A DNA stretch of 64,000 nucleotides from NCBI RefSeq assembly GCF_023278185.1, contig NZ_CP066356.1:2038001-2102000 (forward strand). The letters run 5' to 3'. Origin of the DNA: Bradyrhizobium elkanii USDA 76 (GTDB taxonomy: Bacteria; Pseudomonadota; Alphaproteobacteria; Rhizobiales; Xanthobacteraceae). A program made the translations under genes and the position numbers. Shown here in pieces: positions 44,143-53,825 of the stretch (position 1 is the first letter of the stretch; every line of letters begins with the position of its first letter). The notes below the pieces were generated by a model. That model was not told where the DNA came from. It saw nothing but the letters and a program-made list of their open reading frames with translations, and did no database searches.

Positions 44143-44886
44143 TCACGCCAGCTCCAATCCGCCGTCGACGGTCATGATCTGACCGGTCATCCATTGCGTG
44201 GCAGGACCGGCGAGCCGCACGATCCATCCGGCGACCTCATCCGGAAGGCCGCGTCGTCCAAGCGGGATGCGTGCGCGTTCCTGCTCCTTGACGGCTGCCG
44301 CCTGCTCGTCGCTGAGACCCATCATGCCGGTGAGTGCGCCGGATTCGGTGGGCCCCGCCGCAACCGCGTTCACTCTCACGCCGAGCGGCGCAAGCTCGAG
44401 CGCCCAGCAGCGGGTCAAATGCTCCAGCGCCGCCTTGCTCGCCGCATAGTGCGACAGGCCCGCCGCCGGTTTGTGTCCGTAGGTGCTGGAGACGTTGACG
44501 ATGGCGCCGCGCGTCGCCCTCAGGTGCGGAAGCGCGGCTGCGGCGAGCAGGCTCGGCCCGACCACATTGACCGCGAAGATGTCCGCGATCCGGTCGGCCG
44601 TCGCGTCTTCCAGCGGCAGGATCGCACCGGCGCCGGCATTGTTGATGACGGCATCGAGCCTGCCCCAGGCCTCGATCGCCTTGGCGACCGTGCGCCGCGC
44701 GTCATCGGCGGAGGCGGCATCCGCGATCAGGCCCGCGATGTTCGGATGCTCGGCAACCGTTTCCTCAAGAGGGCCGGGCCGGCGGCCGGTGACCAGCACC
44801 TTGTCGCCTTGCCGTGCGAAGGCGAGCGCGGCCGCGCGGCCGATGCCGGAGGTGCCACCGGTCAGGATGATGACCTTGTCGTTCAT
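44143..44886 (-). CDS. SDR family NAD(P)-dependent oxidoreductase
   Basis: The 247-residue protein is a classical short-chain dehydrogenase: cofactor motif ILTGGTSGIGRAAALAFA (residues 7-24), NNAGAG, catalytic Ser in NVSSTYGHKPAAG, and Tyr/Lys in HYAASKAALEHL. ATG 44886 is chosen because AAGGAC precedes it and the homology starts at MNDKVIILTGG; an in-frame ATG 63 bases upstream has no such signal. It lies downstream of the alpha/beta hydrolase gene on the same strand. Confidence 0.9.
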   Translation of the reverse strand: MNDKVIILTGGTSGIGRAAALAFARQGDKVLVTGRRPGPLEETVAEHPNIAGLIADAASADDARRTVAKAIEAWGRLDAVINNAGAGAILPLEDATADRIADIFAVNVVGPSLLAAAALPHLRATRGAIVNVSSTYGHKPAAGLSHYAASKAALEHLTRCWALELAPLGVRVNAVAAGPTESGALTGMMGLSDEQAAAVKEQERARIPLGRRGLPDEVAGWIVRLAGPATQWMTGQIMTVDGGLELA

Positions 44887-44937
44887 GTGATTGTCCTTAC
44901 GAAACTGCGATTGAGGTGAAGTCGAGCGCGAGCAGCA

Positions 44938-44969
44938 AGAGAGGTTCACCTCTCCCCATCGAGAAGAGG
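44938..44969 (-). terminator. Possible hairpin between hydrolase and SDR genes
   Basis: GAGAGG-TTCA-CCTCTC (44938-44953 approximately) is a 6-bp stem, and ACCTCT and AGAGGT further right allow an alternative stem. It lies between two genes on the same strand and may attenuate or terminate the hydrolase transcript. No T-run is obvious. Confidence 0.3.
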
Positions 44970-45003
44970 TAAGCCTAGGCCGGGCTCGACACCCGATTCA
45001 TCA

Positions 45004-46002
45004 TCAGGCCCTTCGGGCCGAGATGAACGCGAGAATGTCGGCGTTGACGATGCCGGGTTGCGTGGTGCAGAGGCCGTGCGGCAGCAGGTCGTAGATCTTG
45101 AGCTGGCTGTGTTGCAGCAGCTTGGCCGACAGCACGGCGGAATCGGAGACCGGCACGATCTGGTCGTCGCCACCATGCAGAACGAGCGTGGGAACGGCGA
45201 TGGCCTTCAGGTCATCGGTGAAGTCGGTTTCCGAAAAGGCCTTGATGCAGTCGAGGTGCGCCTTGGCGCTCCCGCTCATGCCCTGGCGCCACCAATTCCA
45301 GATCACCGCCTGCGATGTTTCGGCACCGGGACGATTGTAGCCGTAGAACGGGCCGGACGCGAAATCGAAATAGAATTGCGCGCGGTTGGCGGCGAGCTGA
45401 TTGCGCAGGTTGTCGAAGACTTCGATGGGCAGGCCGCCGGGATTGGTCTCGGTCTTCAACATCAGCGGCGGCACCGCACCGATCAGGACCAGCTTCGCCA
45501 CACGATCCTTGCCGTGCCGCGCGACATAACGCGCGGCCTCGCCGCCGCCCGTGGAGTGGCCGATGTGAATGGCATTGCGAAGATCGAGATGCTCGGTGAG
45601 GGCCGCGACATCAGTCGCGTAGTGATCCATGTCGTGCCCCTCGCTGACCTGGCTCGACCTGCCGTGGCCGCGTCGATCATGGGCGATGACGCGGTAGCCC
45701 CGGCTGAGGAAGAACAGCATCTGGGCATCCCAGTCGTCGGAGCTGAGCGGCCAGCCGTGGTGGAAGACGATCGGCTGGGCAGATTTCGGTCCCCAATCTT
45801 TGTAAAAGATGTGCACGCCATCCCTTGTCATGATCGAGGTGACGGGCGGCGTCGTTTCGCCGGTGCCGGTCGGAGCTTTTGTTTCCTTGCCGACGGCGGA
45901 TGTCGAGCGAATTGTCAGCGACATTGCCGACATGATGGAAGCCGTGAGCAGCTTTCGTCGCGACGTCCGCGCGAGGCGGGCGACCGAGTTGTTCCAAACC
46001 AT
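45004..46002 (-). CDS. Alpha/beta hydrolase with probable Tat signal (chloroperoxidase-like)
   Basis: The 332-residue protein has a twin-arginine export signal ([20 protein letters not shown]) and an alpha/beta hydrolase of the non-heme chloroperoxidase/arylesterase branch: [27 protein letters not shown], nucleophile Ser in [13 protein letters not shown], Asp in [11 protein letters not shown]. The last His is probably in [14 protein letters not shown] 46002 follows GGAG; an earlier in-frame ATG (46125) would place a poor leader in front of the Tat signal. An AraC gene precedes it with a 101-bp gap. Confidence 0.88.
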   Translation of the reverse strand: MVWNNSVARLARTSRRKLLTASIMSAMSLTIRSTSAVGKETKAPTGTGETTPPVTSIMTRDGVHIFYKDWGPKSAQPIVFHHGWPLSSDDWDAQMLFFLSRGYRVIAHDRRGHGRSSQVSEGHDMDHYATDVAALTEHLDLRNAIHIGHSTGGGEAARYVARHGKDRVAKLVLIGAVPPLMLKTETNPGGLPIEVFDNLRNQLAANRAQFYFDFASGPFYGYNRPGAETSQAVIWNWWRQGMSGSAKAHLDCIKAFSETDFTDDLKAIAVPTLVLHGGDDQIVPVSDSAVLSAKLLQHSQLKIYDLLPHGLCTTQPGIVNADILAFISARRA

Positions 46003-46103
46003 CTTGTTCGTCTCCGTGTTGTTGGCGTGGGCATGCTGCTGATTTACGCCGTCAATTGCGCCGCTGCCCCAGAGCGATTGAGACCGTTGCAGCGCAATTG
46101 CTG

Positions 46104-47087
46104 CTAGCGCATGCGGCGCCGCCAACTGCTCGGCGTATCGCCGGTCAACCGCCTGAAGGCCGCAGCAAACGCGGTCTGGGAGGCGTAGCCGAGCGCGGCC
46201 GACACCGTGACGACGGACGCCTCGGTGTCGCGCAGCATCTTCATGGCTTGCTCGAGCCGGTGCTGGCGCAGGAAGGCATGCGGCGAGAGCCCGGTGCTTT
46301 CCTTGAAGGCGCGGCAGAAGTGGAAGCGTGACAGCCCCGCATCGGACGCCAGCGCAGCGAGCGAGACGTCCGTATCGCTGTCCGAGCGCAAGCGCTCGAT
46401 GGCGCGACGAAGCACCGCGGGCGACAGCCCGCCGACCGCCGGCGGTACCTTGATAGCCGAGCCGGAATGCGCGACCAGCAGGCGCGTTGCCAGCAGGTCC
46501 GTCAGCTGTTGCCTGAACAGGGTATCCAGAGCGGTGTTGTTCTCAAGGAGATCGGCCCCGCTGGTCAGCAATCGCGCCGTGATGGCGTCGGGATGTCCGA
46601 TCCGCTCGGTCAGATCAGCCGGAGCACCCAGATCGGCTTCGCTCGCGATGCGCTCAAGCGTGGTGTGCGGAAGATAGAGCTGGATCAGATTCAGCAGTTG
46701 AGGCGAATCTGCTCGACCCGCCGAACCGGCCGCAACGACATCCCACCGCGAGGTCGCGCCGGCGGGAATGACCGTCACCACCCCGGGGCGCGCGGTGCCG
46801 ATCGCAACCGATTTTCCACTCCGGCGCTCGAGCCGTTGAATGCCGGCGGGATAGGCCATGATGACATGGTCGGCCATCGGCTTGACAATCTCATGCACCG
46901 GATCGTGTTGCCAATATGCGATCGAGCCGCCGGACGGCTCCAGCGCAAAGCGAACCGGCCTCGTCTTCAGCACGCGTGCCATTTCGGTATTAGCCGAGTG
47001 CTGGCCGGGAAGCGGCGAGCCATCCGGGCGGTCGTCCGATGTAGCCGGCCGATCGTTCGGAAGGTTGTGCGGGACAGGCTTGCTCAT
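46104..47087 (-). CDS. AraC-family transcriptional regulator (cupin_6 type)
   Basis: The 327-residue protein begins [16 protein letters not shown] precedes this ATG, and the longer open frame upstream lacks homology. It has an N-terminal effector domain and C-terminal helix-turn-helix motifs: [20 protein letters not shown], then [40 protein letters not shown]. It lies upstream of the Tat-exported hydrolase and SDR genes on the same strand, and probably regulates them. It is divergent from the PAS histidine kinase gene. Confidence 0.88.
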   Translation of the reverse strand: MSKPVPHNLPNDRPATSDDRPDGSPLPGQHSANTEMARVLKTRPVRFALEPSGGSIAYWQHDPVHEIVKPMADHVIMAYPAGIQRLERRSGKSVAIGTARPGVVTVIPAGATSRWDVVAAGSAGRADSPQLLNLIQLYLPHTTLERIASEADLGAPADLTERIGHPDAITARLLTSGADLLENNTALDTLFRQQLTDLLATRLLVAHSGSAIKVPPAVGGLSPAVLRRAIERLRSDSDTDVSLAALASDAGLSRFHFCRAFKESTGLSPHAFLRQHRLEQAMKMLRDTEASVVTVSAALGYASQTAFAAAFRRLTGDTPSSWRRRMR

Positions 47088-47399
47088 GGATTTGCCTTCG
47101 CGCCGCTGACTGTGCCAGTGATATCGAGCATGACGGCTTTCCCGGATCGTGAGTGCGCGGCCGGCATGCCAGTCGGCCGCGATGCGGGGAAAAAGGCACG
47201 GTTTCCGAGACGGCGATACTGTGCCGCGGGATAGTCTCTGTTCGCCAGTCGTCAGGTCGTCCCGCGTCCGCCGCTGTGGCGATTGGTCCGGATTGCGAAC
47301 GAGACGCCGGCGTACATGGGTTTCCATGAGGTGCGGCCGGGGCGCGGCGGGGGTACAATCGGGGCGTAAACCGCCCAGCTCCTCAACTCCGGCACTCAT
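47088..47399. other. Divergent intergenic region between AraC and histidine kinase genes
   Basis: The 312 bases hold no recognisable gene, repeat or palindromic operator. Promoters for both flanking genes must lie here. The kinase start is an uncertain TTG at 47400, so part of this region may be coding if an unconventional earlier start is used. Confidence 0.35.
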
Positions 47400-49703
47400 T
47401 TGACCAATAGCGCCAAACACAACGCTGCAGATCTTAAGGCTGGTCCCAGAATTGAGCCCAAGGTCGAGCCCAAGATTGATCCCAAGGCTTACCTTTTGCG
47501 GACAGGGCAGCCCAACACGCAGCGCGCTTTGCTTGCGATCGCGGCCTGCCTCGCCGGCGCTACCGCAAGCTGGCTCACGAAATCGCCCTTCGGCCTGCTG
47601 GCCGTGGTTGCCGCTCTCTACCTCCATGTCGACCGACGGGCCGCCCTGCTGCTGCGTGTCGCGTGGGGCCTCGCGTTCGTCGGGGCGATTGCCGTGCATT
47701 TCCATGCGCACGACCCCCAGAGCGCTGCGCTATCGCTGGCGCTGTTTGCCGTCCTCGCGCTTTGCATCGGCGAGATCGTCGCGATCCCGTCGTCGGCAAA
47801 GCTGAGCGCCGATGCGGTACAGGCCATGCGGATCATCGAGAGCATGCCGGCCTATACCTGGTCGGCAAGCCCGGATGGTCACATCACCCATGTGAGTGCG
47901 AGTACGCTGTCCTATCTCGGCGAGCTCGCTGACAAGACCGGGCTGTTTCACATTCTGGACAATGCCGGCTGGCGGCGCGCGATCCATCCCGACGACTATG
48001 CGCAGGTGATGGAGATCCGCCGCCATTCGCTGAAGACCGGTCTCCCGTTCGACGCCGAGTATCGGGTACGCGGCTCGGACGGGACCTATCGCTGGTTTCG
48101 GTCGTTCGGTTCGCTGTCGCGCGATGAGCAGGGCGAGCTGGCCGGCTGGTACGGCACGATGATCGATATCGAGGCGAAGAAGCAGGCGGAGGACGCGCTG
48201 CGCAAGAGCGAACGCCAGCTTCAGCAACTGATCGACGCGGTGCCCGCGCTGATCTGGAGCACGACGCCGCATGGAACACCGACCTATGTCAACAAGCGGT
48301 TCAAGGTCGCAACCGGTGCTTCCCTCGAAGACATCACGGCGCCCGACGGATCGCCCTCGCTGAGTGTCGTTCACCCGGACGACAGGGCGGCCGCGATTGC
48401 GGCGATCACCCACTCGTTCAGGACGGGCGAGCCTTACGTCATGATCTATCGCCAGCTCCGCGCCGGGGGTGCCTACCATTGGACGGAGACCCGCGCCGAG
48501 CCGCTACGTGACGATGCCGGCGATATCATCCAGTGGTACGGCGTGAGCGTCGATATCCACGACCTGGTGACGGCGCAGGAAGCGGTGAAGGAGAGCGAGC
48601 GATCGCTGCGCCAACTCGTCGAGACATTGCCGGCCATGATCGATTGCGCCGCGCCGGATGGCGAGCCGATCTATCGCAGCCGCCAGCTCCGCGAGTTTCT
48701 CGGATACAATCTCGAGGAACTCGACGGCAATGAGAAGGGGCGCCTCGAAGCGACGCTCGACGCCGGCGTCCATCCCGACGACCTTGACGGCGTCAAGGAG
48801 CGATACGCGCACTCATTGGCGTCGGGCGAGCCATATGCGCGCAGGCACCGTCTGCGGCGTTTCGACGGCGAGTATCGCTGGGTCGAGACCCGCGCCGGCG
48901 CGATGCGCAACGCCGATGGCGCCATCGTGCAGTGGAACGTGATCTGTCTGGACATCGACGCCGAGGTGCGGACACAGGAAGAGTTACGAATGGCGCAGGC
49001 TGAGCTTGCCGGTGCAAGCCAGGCGGCGAGCCTTGCGGAGCTCTCCGCCTCGATCGCGCACGAGGTGAACCAGCCGCTGGCCGCCGTCGTGGCCAATTCG
49101 CACGCCTGCCAGCGCTGGTTGACAGCGGACCCGCCAAACCTGGAGCGGGCGCGCAAGACGGTCGAACGGATCATCCGCGATGCGAACGGCGCCGCCGAAG
49201 TCGTGAGCCGCATCCGTGCGTTGTTCAGGCAATCGCTCGACAAGCGAAACAGTGCGGAGCTGGGTAGCATCATCGCCGAAGTGCGCGAGCTGATGTCCGA
49301 AGAGGCCGTGCGGCGCCGCATCCGGCTCGATATCGATGTCGAATCCGCCATACCGCCCGTGAAAGTCGATCGCGTCCAGATCCAGCAGGTTCTGAGCAAC
49401 CTGATCCGCAACGGCATGGAGGCCATGGAGCGGGCCGTCGGCGACAGATCGATCCGGATCCGCCTCGATCGGATCGAGGATGCGGTTCGGGTCAGGATCA
49501 GCGACCGCGGTCCGGGCGTCGAATTCCCTGACCGGGTTTTTCAGCCGTTCTTCACGACGAAGGAGTCCGGGATGGGCATGGGCCTCGCAATCTGCCGCTC
49601 GATCGTCGAGTCGCATGGCGGGCATTTGTGGGCGGAAGAAAATGAGCCGCACGGCGCCAGCTTCATTTTCACATTGCCGATCGAGGCGAACAGGGTGACA
49701 TGA
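47400..49703 (+). CDS. PAS-domain sensor histidine kinase
   Basis: The 767-residue protein (TTG start, poor ribosome site, so the first ~30 residues are uncertain) has three or four hydrophobic segments in the first 110 residues, then three PAS/PAC units (about 135-270, 270-395, 400-530; note VHPDDRAAAIAAI and YRWVETRAGAMR), a HisKA domain with His554 (LSASIAHEVNQPLAAVVANS) and an ATPase domain ending GMGMGLAICRSIVESHGGHL. This is the FixL/DctB-like HPK4 type. The next gene overlaps it by 4 bp (ATGA). Confidence 0.92.
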   Translation: MTNSAKHNAADLKAGPRIEPKVEPKIDPKAYLLRTGQPNTQRALLAIAACLAGATASWLTKSPFGLLAVVAALYLHVDRRAALLLRVAWGLAFVGAIAVHFHAHDPQSAALSLALFAVLALCIGEIVAIPSSAKLSADAVQAMRIIESMPAYTWSASPDGHITHVSASTLSYLGELADKTGLFHILDNAGWRRAIHPDDYAQVMEIRRHSLKTGLPFDAEYRVRGSDGTYRWFRSFGSLSRDEQGELAGWYGTMIDIEAKKQAEDALRKSERQLQQLIDAVPALIWSTTPHGTPTYVNKRFKVATGASLEDITAPDGSPSLSVVHPDDRAAAIAAITHSFRTGEPYVMIYRQLRAGGAYHWTETRAEPLRDDAGDIIQWYGVSVDIHDLVTAQEAVKESERSLRQLVETLPAMIDCAAPDGEPIYRSRQLREFLGYNLEELDGNEKGRLEATLDAGVHPDDLDGVKERYAHSLASGEPYARRHRLRRFDGEYRWVETRAGAMRNADGAIVQWNVICLDIDAEVRTQEELRMAQAELAGASQAASLAELSASIAHEVNQPLAAVVANSHACQRWLTADPPNLERARKTVERIIRDANGAAEVVSRIRALFRQSLDKRNSAELGSIIAEVRELMSEEAVRRRIRLDIDVESAIPPVKVDRVQIQQVLSNLIRNGMEAMERAVGDRSIRIRLDRIEDAVRVRISDRGPGVEFPDRVFQPFFTTKESGMGMGLAICRSIVESHGGHLWAEENEPHGASFIFTLPIEANRVT

Positions 49704-50350
49704 CGGCCGAGGAGCAGATTGTCTTCATCGTGGACGACGACGAGCGCATTCGCGAGGCGTTGAGTGAGCTGCTGGCCTCGCATGGCGTCGAGACCGCGAC
49801 GTTCGCTTCGGCCGGGGCGTATATCGATGCCGAGAAGCCGGACCTGCCGGCCTGCCTGGTGCTCGACGTCGAGCTGCCCGACATCAACGGGCTCGATCTG
49901 CAGGGGCAGATCGCGCAGGGCGATCATCCGCCGATCGTGTTCATCACCGGGCATGGCGATATCCCGTCGTCGGTTCGTGCCATCAAGCATGGCGCGCTGG
50001 ATTTCCTGACCAAGCCGTTCAGCGATGACGACGTGATGGCTGCGATCCGGGTGGCGATCGCCCAGGACCGGGTCAGGAGGGCGGATCGCGCCGAACTCTG
50101 CGGGTTGCGGCAGCGTTACCTCAGCCTGACGCCGCGCGAGCGTGACGTGCTGCCGCTCGTGGTCAGCGGCCTCATGAACAAGCAGGCGGCGGCGGAACTC
50201 GGCATCAGCGAGGTGACGCTCCAGATCCATCGAAGGAATGTGATGCAGAAAATGGCGGCGGCATCGCTCGCCGACCTCGTGCGCAGTGCGCAACGGCTGG
50301 AAATTCCCGTCACCCACTCCCGGCGCGGCGGAGGGACCGATCGTGAGTAA
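49700..50350 (+). CDS. FixJ-type response regulator
   Basis: The 216-residue protein has a receiver domain (VDDDERIRE, Asp56 in LVLDVELPDINGL, Lys in LTKPFSDDD) and a LuxR-type helix-turn-helix (LTPRERDVLPLVVSGLMNKQ, then GISEVTLQIHRRNVMQKM). It is the likely main partner of the PAS kinase it overlaps. Confidence 0.93.
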   Translation: MTAEEQIVFIVDDDERIREALSELLASHGVETATFASAGAYIDAEKPDLPACLVLDVELPDINGLDLQGQIAQGDHPPIVFITGHGDIPSSVRAIKHGALDFLTKPFSDDDVMAAIRVAIAQDRVRRADRAELCGLRQRYLSLTPRERDVLPLVVSGLMNKQAAAELGISEVTLQIHRRNVMQKMAAASLADLVRSAQRLEIPVTHSRRGGGTDRE

Positions 50351-50729
50351 GGGTGGGCGGGTTGTCGCAGTTGTCGACGACGATCCGAGGCTGGTTGAAT
50401 CGCTCGCGGAGCTGCTGGAATCCGCGGGCTATCAGACATGCTGTTTCTCGTCGGCGCAGGCGCTGCTCGCTGCCGGCTTTGCCAACATGGACGTGCTCAT
50501 CACCGATGTCGGCATTCCCGGTGTCGATGGCTTCGAGCTTCGCAGGCGCGCCTTGAAGCAGCGGCCGGACCTGCCGGTGTTCCTGATCAGCGGCCGCCAT
50601 GAGGTGGCGGATCAGAGCCGTGCGCAGGGATTGAGCGGATTCTTCCGCAAGCCGTTCGATGGCCGGGCGCTGCTCGCCGCGGTGGATGATGCCCTGCGCG
50701 GCGGAGGGGAGGAGAAGAATGAGGATTGA
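50343..50729 (+). CDS. Single-domain response regulator
   Basis: The 128-residue protein consists of a receiver domain only: VAVVDDDPRLVESLAELLES, Asp55 in VLITDVGIPGVDGF, Lys in FFRKPFDG. The GTG start follows GGAGGG and lies in the end of the previous gene. Stand-alone receivers beside HPK4 kinases often act as phosphate sinks or direct protein regulators (inference). It overlaps the next gene by 11 bp. Confidence 0.9.
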   Translation: MSKGGRVVAVVDDDPRLVESLAELLESAGYQTCCFSSAQALLAAGFANMDVLITDVGIPGVDGFELRRRALKQRPDLPVFLISGRHEVADQSRAQGLSGFFRKPFDGRALLAAVDDALRGGGEEKNED

Positions 50730-51414
50730 TGCGCCGCTGCAACGACGACCGCCGTCAACCCGGCCGCTGTCGGGCGACAATGCCGCGCAACCCGTCGTCC
50801 TGATCGTCGATGACGATGCGTCGGTGCGGGAGGCGCTATCCGAATTGATCCTGTCGGTCGGCTTCCAGTCGATCGGCTTCGCTTCCACCAGGGAGTTGCT
50901 CGAGGCGGATGTCCTGCAACGCCCCGGCTGCCTCATCCTCGACGTGCGGATGCCGGGTTCCAGCGGTCTCGACCTGCAAGCCGATCTGGTCCAGAACGGC
51001 AATCCCAAGCCGATCATCTTCCTGACCGGACATGGCGACATTCCGATGACCGTGCAAGCGATGAAGGCCGGCGCCATCGACTTCCTCACCAAGCCGGTGC
51101 GGGACCAGGCGCTGCTCGACGCCGTGCTCGCCGGCATCACGATGGATGCGGCGCGCCGACAGCAGGCCCTGGTCGTCAAGGGATATCTCGAACGCGTCAG
51201 GACGCTGACGCCGCGCGAACGCGAAGTGCTTCACAGGGTTGCGCATGGTGGCGTCAACAAGCAGATCGCCTTCGAGCTCGGGATCAGCGAGGTGACGGTG
51301 AAGCTGCATCGCTCCAACGTCATGCGCAAGCTGCAGGCCACTTCGATCGGCGACCTCATCCGGATCTGGGAGGCGCTGCCGAAAGCGGTGCGCGAGACCG
51401 CCGTCGACGGATGA
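50719..51414 (+). CDS. FixJ-type response regulator
   Basis: The 231-residue protein has a 25-residue Arg/Pro-rich lead, then a receiver (VLIVDDDASVREALSEL, Asp75 in CLILDVRMPGSSGL, Lys in LTKPVRDQAL) and a LuxR-type DNA-binding domain (LTPREREVLHRVAHGGVNKQ, then GISEVTVKLHRSNVMRKL). ATG 50719 follows GGAGGGGAGGAG. It is a paralogue of the product of the gene at 49700-50350 and completes a one-kinase, three-regulator unit. Confidence 0.92.
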   Translation: MRIDAPLQRRPPSTRPLSGDNAAQPVVLIVDDDASVREALSELILSVGFQSIGFASTRELLEADVLQRPGCLILDVRMPGSSGLDLQADLVQNGNPKPIIFLTGHGDIPMTVQAMKAGAIDFLTKPVRDQALLDAVLAGITMDAARRQQALVVKGYLERVRTLTPREREVLHRVAHGGVNKQIAFELGISEVTVKLHRSNVMRKLQATSIGDLIRIWEALPKAVRETAVDG

Positions 51415-51761
51415 TCCTGGCGGAAGCGAAGCAGGCACTCTTCCGCCAGGCTGAGCAAGAACTCGATCAGCCGTTGGAACAACATTTCGCCCGATGACGC
51501 GGCTCTCGGCTGATCTGCCGACGGTTCCAGCGTCAGTGCCAGGCGATGCTGATGGCGCGACGCGTGTGACGGATTGTTTGCAAGATGTGGTTGCCGGAAC
51601 CGATGGTGGCGCGCATCGGAGATTGGATAACTGCGACGAACATCGAGGTTCCCTTGGGTTTGCCCAACATTGTCCATCATGAGTCTATCAACTTCGCGTG
51701 TGGTGCCTGTTGAACGCGGAGACAGGGGATCGCCGGAACCCGAGGTGCAAAGACTCGGGTC
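51415..51761 (+). other. Intergenic region upstream of tamA with no gene
   Basis: No gene is recognisable in these 347 bases. The last 60 bases take part in a nested hairpin that extends to 51774 and is listed separately. The tamA promoter is presumably here. Confidence 0.4.
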
Positions 51762-51774
51762 GTGTCAACAGGCA
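51704..51774 (+). promoter_or_regulatory. Nested leader hairpin before tamA
   Basis: TGCCTGTTGA (51704-51713) pairs perfectly with TCAACAGGCA (51765-51774), enclosing ACCCGAG (51738-51744) paired with CTCGGGT (51754-51760). The structure would cover the first possible tamA start codon (GTG 51762), which suggests either a regulated leader or that translation starts downstream. Confidence 0.5.
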
Positions 51775-53825
51775 GGCGGAGCGGAACAATCAAGCAAATT
51801 GTGGTGCGACGATGCCTGCCATCTTTGCTGGGGCGGGCAAGGCAAAGGTATTTCATCGCTGCAGCGCGACGCGTTCTGCGTTCAGCGTGCGTCGCTGTCG
51901 TCGGTTGCTCGCTGTGCGAGCAGGCCCACGCGCTCGATTTCTTTGGTCTGTTCGGTTCCGACGATCCGCCGCCGGTCAGCGCCACGACGCTGTCCTATCG
52001 GTTGGAGATCGAAGCCAAGACGCCGGAGGGCAAGAACGATAGCGACGCCGAACAGGCATTGCGCGATGCCGCCGGCACCTATCGCCTCCGACAGGAACCG
52101 CCGCCGGACGGGGAAGGTCTCGCGCGCCGGCTGCAGGCGGATATCAATCCGCTGCTCGATGCCCTTTGGGGGCTTGGCCGCTACAACGCCCAGATCGATG
52201 TGACGATAGATGGAGTTCCAATCTCCCTCGACGAGATCGGGCTTGCCGCGGCGGCGCGTCGGGCCGACAGCTTTCGCAATCGGACCGTTGTGCCCGTCAA
52301 GGTGATCGCGCGACTTGGTCCGTTGTTCAAGCTGCGCGCCGTTGATGTAGACTATCCGCGCGACCAAGCGCCGCAGGGATTGCCGCGCCGCGCGTTTGCG
52401 CTGAAGTTCGGCGATCCCGCGATCTCTGCCGACCTGCGCGCCGCGCAGGTGAAGCTCGTCGACTGGTTCCGCAGCAACGGACATCCGCTCGCGAAGGTCG
52501 CCGACGTCAAGGCCACCGTCGATCATGCCGCCGCCGCGATGGACCTCCGGTTGCGGGTCGAAGCGGGCCCCAAGGCCGGCATCGGCGCCGTGACGATCTC
52601 GGGCGGAGATGTCGATCCGCGAGTGGTGGCCACGCACGTTTACCTGAGGGAGGGCGAGCCCTATTCGCCGGAGCGGCTCGTCTTGGCGAAAACCTCGATC
52701 GCAAAGATCCCGGCCATCGGGGGAATTCGCGTCCGCGAGGCCGACAAGCTCGACGCCAATGGCAACCTGCCGGTCTTCATCGATTTGACGGAAAGGCCCA
52801 GGCACGCGGTGGGCCTCTCGGCAAAATATTCCACTGTCGATGGTCCCGGCATTGCAGGCTATTACGAGGATCGGAACATATTCGGCGGCGGCGAGCGCCT
52901 GAGGCTCGAAGCGTCCGCCTCACTCCTGCAACGGATCGACGGCACGTCCTTTACCGGCTTCAATAATCTGAGCGGCTCGGATTTCGGCGCACGGTTTACC
53001 GGCACCTTCATCAAGCCAGGCTTGTTCGGTACGGCCAACGATCTTCTGATCGAGGCCACCGCGTTCCGCGAGCGTGTCGGCAACAACGACCTCGGCGGTT
53101 ACACTGACGACACGGTGCGCGGCACGTTCGGCGTGATCCATCGCTTTTCGGAGGCGGCTTCGCTGCAGGCCGGTCTCCAGGTCGAGCAATCGAAATCGCA
53201 GGACGTGCTGGGGCGGGTCGATGCGACATTGATCGGCTTCACGGCGACCGGCCGCTACGACACGACAGACAATCCGCTCGACCCGACGCGCGGTGTGCGC
53301 CTCTCGGCGACCGTCAATGCCTATCCGAAGCTGATGGGTTCCACGATCGATCTGTTCGAAGCGCGGGTTGCGGGCTCGGCCTACTATGCGCTCGACGAGC
53401 AGGCCGACTACGTGCTTGCGGGTCGGTTGGCCGCAGGCTCGCTTGCGGGCGCGCCGCTCGACCAGATTCCGGATGCACATCGCTTCTTCGCCGGCGGCGG
53501 CGGATCCGTGCGCGGTTACGGCTTCAACACCATTTCGCCGATGATGTTCGGTCAGATCACCGGTGGTCGCGGCCTGATCGAGGGCTCCGCCGAGGTGCGG
53601 GTCAGGATCACGCCCACCATCGGTCTCGTGCCATTCTTCGACTTTGGCACCGCCTCCCGATCGTCCCTGCCGGGCTTCGACGATTATGTGGGCTACGGCG
53701 CGGGACTTGGCTTGCGTTATCTCACGCCGGTCGGCCCGATCCGCCTTGACGTTGCAACACCGCTGAACCCTCGCCCCGGCGACAGCCGCTACGCGATCTA
53801 TGTCAGCATTGGGCAGGCCTTCTGA
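51762..53825 (+). CDS. tamA: TamA-like Omp85 outer-membrane assembly protein
   Basis: The product (up to 687 residues) has a signal-type segment (VLRSACVAVVGCSLCEQAHA), POTRA domains (about 75-350, with LGRYNAQIDVTIDG and HVYLREGEPYSPERL) and an Omp85 beta-barrel with DRNIFGGGERLRLEASAS, a GGGGSVRGYGF loop matching the conserved Omp85 L6 R-G-Y/F motif, and a terminal aromatic residue (SIGQAF). It forms the outer-membrane half of the TAM complex. The start is uncertain: GTG 51762 lies in a hairpin, and GTG 51801 or 51804 gives a tidier signal peptide. tamB overlaps its stop. Confidence 0.92.
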   Translation: MSTGRRSGTIKQIVVRRCLPSLLGRARQRYFIAAARRVLRSACVAVVGCSLCEQAHALDFFGLFGSDDPPPVSATTLSYRLEIEAKTPEGKNDSDAEQALRDAAGTYRLRQEPPPDGEGLARRLQADINPLLDALWGLGRYNAQIDVTIDGVPISLDEIGLAAAARRADSFRNRTVVPVKVIARLGPLFKLRAVDVDYPRDQAPQGLPRRAFALKFGDPAISADLRAAQVKLVDWFRSNGHPLAKVADVKATVDHAAAAMDLRLRVEAGPKAGIGAVTISGGDVDPRVVATHVYLREGEPYSPERLVLAKTSIAKIPAIGGIRVREADKLDANGNLPVFIDLTERPRHAVGLSAKYSTVDGPGIAGYYEDRNIFGGGERLRLEASASLLQRIDGTSFTGFNNLSGSDFGARFTGTFIKPGLFGTANDLLIEATAFRERVGNNDLGGYTDDTVRGTFGVIHRFSEAASLQAGLQVEQSKSQDVLGRVDATLIGFTATGRYDTTDNPLDPTRGVRLSATVNAYPKLMGSTIDLFEARVAGSAYYALDEQADYVLAGRLAAGSLAGAPLDQIPDAHRFFAGGGGSVRGYGFNTISPMMFGQITGGRGLIEGSAEVRVRITPTIGLVPFFDFGTASRSSLPGFDDYVGYGAGLGLRYLTPVGPIRLDVATPLNPRPGDSRYAIYVSIGQAF

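Noticed and set aside
47088..47711. Longer N-terminus for the AraC gene at 46104-47087
   Set aside because: The frame stays open upstream, but it overlaps the divergent kinase gene, lacks homology, and the ATG at 47087 has a ribosome site.
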